Shown: piece by piece, positions 55,917 to 64,000 of the stretch | Layout: each line of letters opens with the position of its first letter | Position numbering within the stretch: position 1 is the first letter of the stretch | From: Pseudocercospora fijiensis CIRAD86 | Lineage: Eukaryota > Ascomycota > Dothideomycetes > Mycosphaerellales > Mycosphaerellaceae | Assembly (NCBI RefSeq): GCF_000340215.1 | Contig: NW_006921548.1 | Location: 421,400-485,399 of the forward strand | Length of the DNA stretch: 64,000 nucleotides | Direction of reading: 5' to 3' | Position numbers and translations under genes: made by a program | The notes under the pieces: generated by a model | Databases searched by the model: none | The model's input: the letters and a program-made list of their open reading frames with translations, nothing else | Told to the model about the DNA's origin: nothing

Positions 55917-56417
55917 CTGTTTACTACATCCCCAAGCTTTAAACGGACTTTCACCACCACACTTCACGCTACACCATTACGGCACATCCGAACACCAAAG
56001 CAGAACAAGGCTTCCAAAATAGATAATAATCGATTCCTGGGCGAACAGCAGTAGTAAGTACTAGGAGCCAGCAATCACGCATTTGCTCGCCTTAATGCTG
56101 ATCTACTTAGCCGTAAGAGGCTCTACAACCAGAAATCCGTCGAGCTACTCCTGCGAGAGCATCCCGTCCGCGTCATCATCGCTATTGTCGTCTACGAGGG
56201 CCTGTTCGGTCTACTCCTGCCGCACCGTCGTCCAGGCCGCACGCTCCTCCAAATCCCAAGTACTTTCGACTTCGCCGGCCTATGGCAGACCCTCCTTGCG
56301 CTTCTCATCACCTTCCTAGTGAGTTCGTACCGACTGTTCACCTGGCACCGCGACAACTTTCAAGCTTCGGACGTACTCTTCAGGCGCCGAGCTTCGCGTT
56401 TCGGCGACTCAGCGTAA
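55917..56417 (+). pseudogene. 5'-truncated small membrane protein gene
   Basis: Two exons joined by a 57-bp intron (56054-56110; GTAAGT donor, CTTAG acceptor). The open frame starts after a stop near 55916 and has no ATG before the TE border at about 55853, so the start has probably been removed or displaced by the transposon. Exon 2 encodes KRLYNQKSVELLLREHPVR, two hydrophobic segments (VIIAIVVYEGLFGLLLP and LWQTLLALLITFLVSSYRLF) and a basic tail ending GDSA. It is unmutated. No family recognised. Confidence 0.5.
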
Positions 56418-56720
56418 CTTGTATAGGTACCGAAAGTATAGCAAAACGTAAGCAGGCACAACTGATTGGGGACAGAGGTGTCTTTCGAGATACGCGATGA
56501 GCAGGTCCATCTTGAAGAGCATGGGTACTGAGCAATTCGGCACAGAGCCATCATATTGATGGAAAGTTTGAGCAATGAGTGCCAAATTGTGACTGGGATA
56601 GAACTATCTGAGAGCAGGAAACAATCTATCAAAGACCAATCCCCATAAGTTCCGAGACACCTTCAAATGACCGATCTGTCCGGCGTGATGATAGATCTAG
56701 AGCAGCCGTGCCGAGAGTCG
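56418..56720. other. Intergenic, no gene seen
   Basis: Lies between the convergent ends of the truncated membrane-protein gene and the Ulp1/Myb gene. Open frames here look like shadows. Confidence 0.4.
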
Positions 56721-59393
56721 CTAGCCAAGAGTAGGATCTCGAGCAAGCGCAATGCCTGCTGACCACATACCAAACTGCGTCGAGGCGGGGAGGAATGTGA
56801 ACTCTACCCTGACGTACCGACGATCGGAAGATGGAAGCGTGAGATGCTGCCGAGGAAGCGCGCCCGTATTCTGGGTGCCCATGCACAACCTCAAGGTCTC
56901 GACGTCAGTGAGGATGAGATGTTCCGGCAGAACAATGATGAAGAGAGGACCATAATCTGCAGTACCTTCAAGAAAGGCCAACGACATCCATGCTTCCCAG
57001 TGAATCTTGCGGATAGAGAGTGTCACAGAGTAAGCCGGACTATTGTACTTCTCCGACTCCTCCTCAGAGACCGAGGAAGCCAGCGCAACGACGAATGGCA
57101 TTACCAGCTTATCAGGTCTGTGTAAGTTTCAGCAGAGTCCGTAGGGGCAATGATAACCTAGAGAAGGAGACTCACTTATGCCAAAAATATGGGAAGGCCA
57201 CATTGCTAAGCTTTGATCGCTCGAATGGTGTTTGAGCACGATACTCGGCCTGCTCGTCTGCTTGCCAGAGCTCGTCAGCATACCATTGCTCGTTGTCTTG
57301 GCTGTAGCTGATATCGCATTTCGTCTTGCCTGTTTACGGGTCAGCATTGCATCTCATCGACAGATGGCGAATTTGCACTTACCTACAGCATTCGGCGTGT
57401 CGCTCAAGAGATCCATAAGATTGAAGCATAGCACGAATGCGAGCGGCAAGTGGGATGCCGTCTTCTTACTGGACAGTACGAGCTCCCCCGCTTCTTCCCA
57501 GTCATGGAGGACGTCTGTGATGTTGCCAAACCGGGCGTCTGCTCGTAGACCAGGGAATACCGGATACAATATATCCGAGGAGCGCAAGCTTGCATCCAGC
57601 AGTATAAAGAACGCTGCTTGATCCTGAGTCAGTAGACGCTGGCGTGTAGATTGAGAGGGATTCGTAACGTTCGGTCGTTTCTTTCTTCTTTCTGGTTGAG
57701 ATTTATGTTTGAGGTCGATCCAGTGAGCTTTCAAGCTCTCCACGGAGAGGCCGGTGTCCTCAGATATGTACGCCCACTTGGTATTGGTGCTGTTCTTCAG
57801 CTGCAGCACCCGACGTTCTTGCTGTGGCGTGAGTGGAGCATACATCCTCCTTTTGTTTGCGAGCCGCACTGCTTCCCTGTTTTGCTTGACCTTGATCCGA
57901 TTGTAGACGCAATTCAGTACCTTTATTTTCACGTGAGGAAAGTGCAGCTTCTTCACGTCCGACCTGGACAGACCCTCTACCTCGATCAAGTGACATAGCT
58001 TCTGCTTGTCTGCCACACTCCACTTTTCATGACTAACTGAGAATTGTCTCGCGTTGAGGAGTGTTCCCTTAGGAATCGAAGTGCGAGGTCCTCCTGGAGC
58101 CCGAAAGACCGGTTCCATGTTCGTAGACTTGTTTTTGTAGTATTCCCTGTCGGGGCTTTCGCTTTTCCTATAACCTGGTTTGCCTTGAGATGCCTTCTTT
58201 TGTTTCCGAGGCGCGGCGAGAGAAGTAGGCGACGAAGAATCATGCTCATTGACTTCCGTCTCTTGTGGCCACCATATGACACCAGGAGTCGCAGCGATAC
58301 CGGTATCGAGGAGGCCAGCATATCGAGAAGTTACTACTGACGCCGGCGAAGTCATAGCTCTGTTCATGGCAGCCACATCATCCACACCAACTTGTATCCA
58401 GCTCCAGGTGCCGGCAAAGCCCTCCGGCGGGGCCTGGGGGTTGACCAAAGCACCAGACCATTGTGCAAGCCTGATGCGTTCCCAACGATCTTGGACCATT
58501 TCGGGCGACAGTGGCGTTTCGTTTTCCAAGTCCTGCGGAGGGGTCTGCGCGGCATTGGAATCTTGGCACGCCCTCATGCAGGCGTGCACGAAATCGAGCG
58601 CTTCTCTCCGGAGCACCAAGCCCATCTCACTGCTATCAGCTATACTGCGATTGAAGTGTTCTTGACCAGCAGGCACTCGAGCACAGTTGAAAGCATAAAA
58701 GGCGCAATCGGAGCTGTTGTTTTGCTGAGGGCACGGGAGATACTTGATAGCATTCGGCTCTGGCCAGACGACTGTGCTCAGCCCGAGTTCCTCGCGCATT
58801 GAGATAAGCTTGGCATACAGTACAAGCTCTTCTCTGATCATGGCGAGGCAGCCAAGGTCCTCCTTTGAATCATGAACGGAGATCTGGCCAGTGTTGCTGT
58901 CGAAGTCAACAGTGAACAGTACGTGCAACCAATGCCGATTTGCGACATTGTAGATCAGAGACCAAGATGTCGTGCCAGGAAGCATCTGTGAGCCTGGAAA
59001 TGCATCCATGGTGCCCTCCTGAGCAGCTGCTAAAAATTGCTGAAGACCTGCGATAGTGCGGTCGTTGCCGATGTCGTGGCCGTGGCCCGCGTCGTCGGAA
59101 CGTCGAACGAAGTAATGAGTCTCAGCAGGATCTGCGATGAAGTGATTGTAGTTGGGATTCTGCTTACGAGCCAGGTCCACCCCCAGTGATCTCAGATCTT
59201 GGGCTACTCGTAGAGGATTGAATGGTTCTGGCTCGCGCTGAAATCTGATTTCGAACAAGCCTTGTATCTCGAACAAGACTTGTGCGAATGTTCTTTGATA
59301 GGCTTCAGCTCGCAGCCAACTTTGGAGCTGACGCTGATCCTTGCGAAAAATCTCCCAGGCGCTAGCATGCGGAGTCGGTGGTGTTGAGCTCAT
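56721..59393 (-). CDS. Ulp1-like (C48) protease with Myb-like domains, three exons
   Basis: Exons 59393-57383, 57329-57176 and 57117-56721; introns of 53 and 58 bp have GTAAGT/GTGAGT donors and ACAG acceptors, and frame is kept through 853 residues. Start ATG 59393 (MSSTPPTPH). The frame is open upstream but only with TTG. The N-terminal catalytic domain (about 90-270) has His154 in RHWLHVLF, Asp175 in VHDSK, Gln224 and Cys230 in QQNNSSDC, the Ulp1 set. Residues of about 455-580 hold two SANT/Myb-like repeats (KWSVADKQKLCHLIEVEG; LTPQQERRVLQL) with a basic tail, so the protein may bind DNA. The C-terminal 270 residues match nothing I know. It starts 315 bp from a divergent gene. Specific role unknown. 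Confidence 0.8.
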
Positions 59394-59708
59394 ATTAGAA
59401 CGATGCGTTGTATGCTCAGCAGCTGCTTCGGAGATAGCAAGACCAATACTGCTTCTGAGAGAGCGAGATCGAAGAAGAGTATGAGTCTGACCTGCGACAT
59501 GTTTGCGACTAGCCTCAGGCTTGTGAGTCTCGAAGCAGAAGTCAAAATCCAGACAAAGAACCAGTGATCGAGTGCTGCCTAGCCTGCATTGATATGCTGC
59601 TGAAATCAGAGACACGACAGCAATTATAGGACCAGTAGAAGCTTTACTGGCAGTGGCGCATCGAAGACGTTGACTTGTCACAGACTCTCCATTTCGCAAA
59701 GCGGTAAC
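59394..59708. promoter_or_regulatory. Bidirectional promoter region
   Basis: 315 bp between the divergent starts of the Ulp1/Myb gene and the 722-residue gene. No TATA-like or repeated operator motif stands out. The short distance suggests shared control (inference). Confidence 0.45.
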
Positions 59709-61983
59709 ATGGCCGAAAGTGAGATATTCAATTTTGTGCAAGGCTACCGATTGGACCAAAGCGAGAGCCCAGACGTTCTATGCTCAGGAGTAAGGCGAGG
59801 AAGTCAATGACTTTATTTGTACTAATTGCTGCAGGTTTGGAGGGTGGAGGCGCTGACACTGTTTTCGTGTGTGCACTCAACGATGACGTCGATTTCCCTG
59901 ATGAGAACATGTCCGATTTTGATTTTTGGGCCTGGGTCCGGGAGCACAACAATCGACTGCTTGTCTTGCCTGTCGATGCCAAATTCTGCGGCCGCAATAA
60001 CGTGAGATACTCGGGGAACCTCAGCCTGCACGATCAAGGATTTATCTACACCTGGTCTCATTGTACCAAGCGTGACAATGACCACTACAACATTGTCGCA
60101 GCGTTGGTCGAAGGCGTACCAAACCATCTGGCAATCGTGCCTAGAGCCATCTGGGGTGCGGGCAACGAATCTTATGGAATGCTCGCATCGGAGTCGGGCC
60201 CACTCTGGCTGGCTTTATTCATGGTCCATTTCGACGACATGGAGCAGGCCATTCAGAATCTGGCTGCTGCTACGCTCTCTGAACCAAGAGCACCGGTATG
60301 GTACGTCAATCCTACTAACGGACTCTGTTTCGAAGGATGGAGACCAGAAAAGACTAGTCACCCTCCCATCTGGCCAGTATCTGGCTCGGCCTCCAGACGA
60401 GACGCTACCCGACTCATCCGGTTCTTCGATGATTTGAAAGCGGCGGATCCGAGTATCAAGGTGTTCTTCAATCGCGATCAGCCCTGGATACACGATTTTC
60501 ATATCGGACTTCCTGGTCTCGGAATGGTGCGTATCGAACACAAATACCGGAACAAGCCGTGGAAGCAGATGGTGGTAAATTGGGCCGCCAAACGTCACAC
60601 AAGGCAAGCTCCCTTCGTGCTTCGACGTCTCTATCACTTCTTTATTGGCCAGACGCGAGACGGAGGTATAACATGCATCGGTCGCCACGAAATGCACAGG
60701 GTCTTCTCCAATACCGACCGGACAGCAATCGATCTTGAGTTTGTGACGTCTCGCACCAAGACCTCTCTCCCGGAGATTTTGGAGTACATGAAACAAAACT
60801 TCTTTGCTGCGAAAACAGCTATCATTGACGCCCTTGACGATATTCGCCCAGAAGACATTACTCGCGGACTCCTCGAAGGCTGTTGGAAGCAAAAGATGGA
60901 GCAAGTATTGAATCGAGAACTTGCCGATATTAACGACACTGGGCGACAATTTGGTATGCCGTGGGTCGCTAGGGGCATTCAGTATTGGTGCTGGAGGTTG
61001 GAGAGAAGCGCCCTTTTCCCAGTGGCCACGCTCGGCTCGCCGTTTACTCACCTTTATATTGACCACAAATGGCTTCCAGACGAACTATCGTACTACCAAA
61101 AGTATGGACGCTTGCCATTCTACGTGTGGTGCAAAGCCATTATGGAGAATCGTGCCGTCGCTCTGAAGCTAGAGGATCGGCGCCTTGGACCGCACGCTTC
61201 CTTACAGCTAGACGCTCTGTTGGGTCAGACTTGCAGCGGGTGGAACAAGCCACCGGGAGAGGACTTCAAATGTTTCAACGTTTTCGGAATGTTGAAGAGC
61301 TCGATAGTGCGACAGAACCAGGAGCGTTCGGCTTGGTACGCCTGTTTCCCTGATGACATAACTGCCCGGTTTCAGTCCAGCGATGAGAGCGATCGATTGT
61401 CGAAGATAGAGCCGGCTATGAACAGCACCGGCGAAAAGTTTCTCAGAGCTCGCAATGCCTACAGCGATACGCTACAGGATCCGCCATACCGCAGCGGCAA
61501 GACAGCAGTACCTCTGAAGGCACCGTTCATTCTAGAAGGCATCGAGCCTATGAGATATCTTATGAATGTTGCCGATGGCTCCATCAATCGCCAGCTGAAT
61601 CGAGTCCTTGACGATGACTTGATGAATAAGAGTTTCGAATGGCAGAGCACTCAAGGCGTATCGCAAGCATATAGCCCAAAGATCCACATTGGCCAATACA
61701 TTAGGACTGTGAGAGCGTGGATGCAGTCTCTATGGACGTATAGTAGTAAGTACGCCTGGCAATGCTCGCTTTTCACGATGCTAACAATTCTGTCATAGTG
61801 GCGTACGGCGTGACCGTTCATCGGGGGGGGGAGACGTCAGCACTGCCCAAGCTTCGTCCCAACAGTATGATGTCGATTAATCGGGTGCTCTTCGTGGATA
61901 CTCCTTTAGAAGCATGTTTCAGGGTGAACATGATGGGAGTGCGGCCCGCAGAAGTTCTTTGTGTAGTAAGACCCGAAGAATGA
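59709..61983 (+). CDS. Unrecognised 722-residue protein, three exons
   Basis: Exons 59709-59789, 59843-61745 and 61799-61983; both introns are 53 bp (GTAAGG...GGAG and GTAAGT...CATAG with a GCTAAC branch site). Frame is kept. Start ATG 59709 has a good context (AACATGGCC); an alternative unspliced start is ATG 59780. The N-terminus has an aromatic segment FDFWAWVREHNN. Residues 245-261 read D...IEHK (Asp245, Glu259, Lys261), a spacing compatible with a PD-(D/E)xK nuclease core, followed by a basic helix with NWAAKRHTRQ; this is only a suggestion. The middle is Trp- and Cys-containing and globular. There are no transmembrane segments. I recognise no family. It is divergent from the Ulp1/Myb gene. 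Confidence 0.7.
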
Positions 61984-62097
61984 ATTGCTTAGAAGAGGCA
62001 GGTAATGACTCTGATGCCTAGCAAAGTACATTGCTGTAAATTGGTTGAAATCTGCTGCGCTTTTTGCTGTGCACTTGTGAAGCTTACGTCCGTTCCT

Positions 62098-62898
62098 ATG
62101 GAGTCCTCAATGCCGAAGAAGCCAGGCCGGTGGGCGACGTACTATTATTGCCGCTTCGAGCAATTTTTGGAAGAAGTTCGACGTCTCGACATGGCAGACC
62201 AACCCCTGAGTGAAGCCTATGAAAAGCTCGCTGCTGCTTCTGCTGAGATGGACGGTAAATCGGATGCGTACTCAGGCTCATGGCTGCCGCTCTCACCACT
62301 CTAGGAAAGGCGGGATATCGGCGCCAGCGAGAGTTCCGGCGAGTGGATGCAAGAGTTGAGGCATGAAACAGCGCAGGTCGATGGCCTTATCATCCTGAGT
62401 GTGATAGGACACGACATCGACCAAGTAAAGAGCGTTAGAGCAATGGAGTTTAGTCCGGAGAATGTAGATATGATAGACAGGCTTGAAGCTGCATTGCGGC
62501 AGGTCCACGGTAAGAGCTGCTTTCGAAAGTCGCCATCAGCGCTAACTCGGCCAACCATAGACACCTTGAAAGGCATTCTGCAGGGGGATATCGAACGACG
62601 ATATGGAACCTCAATCTCGACCTCCAGCTCCAGCTCCAGCCTCACGCCTACGCCAACTGGTCCGAAGCGCAGCGCCGAGCAAGCCAACATGGATCAGATA
62701 GCTTTTCCCGTTAGGAAGAGACAGCGCACTTCCGGCGCAGTGCAATCCAAGAATCCGGAGGAGGTGAATGTCGAGAATGAGATCTCAAGTGCAAGTACAG
62801 CTCAAGATCGCGAAGAGCTTATGCTAGATGCAGATGATGAGCATGGTGACTCGGTGGCAGATGATGAGGAGGATGACTTGGAGGCAGATGATGAGTAG
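62098..62898 (+). CDS. Acidic, probably nuclear protein; model uncertain
   Basis: Two open blocks in the same frame, 62098-62301 (MESSMPKKPGRWATYYYCR; helical) and 62305-62898. They are separated only by TAG at 62302-62304. A GTAAAT donor at 62255 and the CTCTAG acceptor at 62304 suggest an intron, but that splice would shift frame, so either another intron is used or the TAG is a real stop with a second start at ATG 62347. The second block is helical, then Ser-rich, with a KR...VRKRQR pattern like a bipartite nuclear signal (about 62665-62725), and ends in a strongly acidic Asp/Glu tail. No family recognised. Confidence 0.5.
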
Positions 62899-63536
62899 TT
62901 CTAGGGAACATCATGCATAATGGCCTCGCTAGAACAGATCCTTCGCAGTGGTGATCTTGTCCTCGGACGCTTTTGATCACAATGCTCTTTCCCTTTCTCC
63001 TTGACGACTTCTGTTTGAGGAACTATAGCGGCAGTTCAAGAATCGAGACTTTTGACATCCTCCATCGTACCATTCTTTGACACGTCTATCTCTGGCCAAG
63101 GATGTTGGCATGCGAAAAACTTCGGATCCGCTCTATTGCAGGGCAATTGTTCATCGTGGTAGGCTGATTTTTGATATGAAAGAATGTTGCCCTCTCGAAG
63201 ACGACGTGTCCGCCGTTGAGGTAGTCGTGCTGCGGCGGCGAGTTCCGCGGTCGCTGTTCATCTTCGGGAGTCTTGGCAGGGTATCGAATTCGCGCTTGGC
63301 AGTAATGTTGACCAGAGTATTCTTGCGATGACTGTATACGCGTGCCGGAAGGAATGATGTGGGATGGATGGAAGAACGTGGTGGCACTTTGCACAACCTG
63401 ACCTTATAGAGAGTGAGAGTAGCTGCTTGTAGGAGGCAAAATAGCTCCCAAACCTACCCCCGACCCTCACCGCTTTGGTATCCGCATCTTGCTGGCGTTG
63501 TCGCCTAGGGCAGGGAGAGGAGGTTGTTGGGACTGC
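62899..63536. other. Island stretch, no supported gene
   Basis: Unmutated sequence. Overlapping short frames occur on both strands (for example minus-strand 63394-63086), but none has clear splice or domain support. Confidence 0.35.
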
Positions 63537-64000
63537 CTATTGTCCAGGAGGGTTCTGCCTAGTGCCATCCAAAATCAGTCCGCCTAGTTTTCTATAGCGC
63601 GTTTCTTCGGAAGCGTGTGAGGTCGAAGTCCAGTAGGCATGTTCACTTAGTTGATTCGTGACTTGTCTTAAACGGTCATAAGCTTGAGGTTCATATCGTA
63701 TCCGCAAGAGTGACTCCGGGTGTTGCCCGTCTACAGTTTTGCTTCGGCATTGTTCTGTATATGTGTTTTTTTTTTGACCAAATAGCAGCTCCTGCTTTGG
63801 CTCTTTCTTTGTCAGCATCTATGTCCTTGTCCAGCGAATCTTGACGTGGCCTATGTCCCTCTCTTCCTGGTGTTGCGTTGCTGTTCTGGCCTTGGTCTTC
63901 GTTGTCCTTCTGTACAGTCGGCGCATATTGTCGGTATCGGTTCAGTGGTGGAAGGCGCGTAGAAGGGGCATAGACAGGGGCGGCGTATGTCCAGCAGGTT
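63537..64000 (-). pseudogene. 3' end of a gene entering from the right edge; frame change at a T10 run
   Basis: The minus strand is open from the window edge to about 63690 in one frame (SNATPGREGHRPRQDSLDKD) and from 63818 to the stop at 63537 in another (RSKTVDGQHPESLLRIRYE, DGTRQNPPGQ). The two protein-like frames meet at a run of ten T (63766-63775). A one-base length change there would join them. It is partial at its 5' end. No family recognised. Confidence 0.35.

Overview
The window looks like a piece of a filamentous ascomycete genome (Pezizomycotina; a dothideomycete would fit, but that is inference). Three things point this way. (1) Most of the DNA carries the signature of repeat-induced point mutation (RIP): CpA and TpG are scarce and TpA is very common, so CAA, CAG and TGG codons have become stops and ATG codons have become ATA, while CpG is still abundant. 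(2) The readable genes have fungal introns of about 53-62 bp with GTAAGT-like donors and CTGAC/CTAAC-like branch sites. (3) The repeats are fungal families: chromodomain Gypsy, Copia, MULE, Tc1/mariner, and a DUF3435 tyrosine-recombinase relic.

Layout. 1-14.0 kb is RIP-mutated repeat: a DUF3435 relic on the minus strand, then a FAR1/MULE transposase relic split by a 7.1-kb chromodomain Gypsy element with a target duplication. 14.4-17.1 kb is a small unmutated island with a membrane-protein gene and a repeat-containing gene. A 3.42-kb MULE (17113-20532, 9-bp target duplication) sits next to the second gene and cuts off its 5' part; an unclassified mutated repeat follows to 23.73 kb. 23.74-30.8 kb is a second island: a large Ulp1-like (C48) cysteine protease gene, weak small genes, and a coiled-coil gene broken at its 3' end. 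30.8-55.85 kb is a second block of repeats: an integrase-core relic, two Copia elements with precise LTRs and target duplications nested in unknown ORFs, a Tc1-like relic, and a 4.3-kb terminal-inverted-repeat element with two convergent ORFs. 55.86-64 kb is a third island: a 5'-truncated membrane-protein gene, a second Ulp1-like protease gene with Myb-like domains and three exons, a divergently transcribed three-exon gene of unknown function, an acidic nuclear-type protein, and the end of another gene at the right edge.

How it fits together. The window is compartmentalised: unmutated low-copy islands alternate with mutated nested transposons, and at least three island genes are damaged or cut off at island borders. 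RIP has altered catalytic codons in several transposases and in the reverse transcriptases, so nearly all the elements are dead by sequence. Two different Ulp1-like proteases in separate islands, one of them divergently paired with an unrecognised 722-residue protein, are the most unusual low-copy content.

Limits: domain calls rest on motif recognition by eye. Boundaries of mutated relics are approximate unless an LTR, inverted repeat or target duplication is stated.
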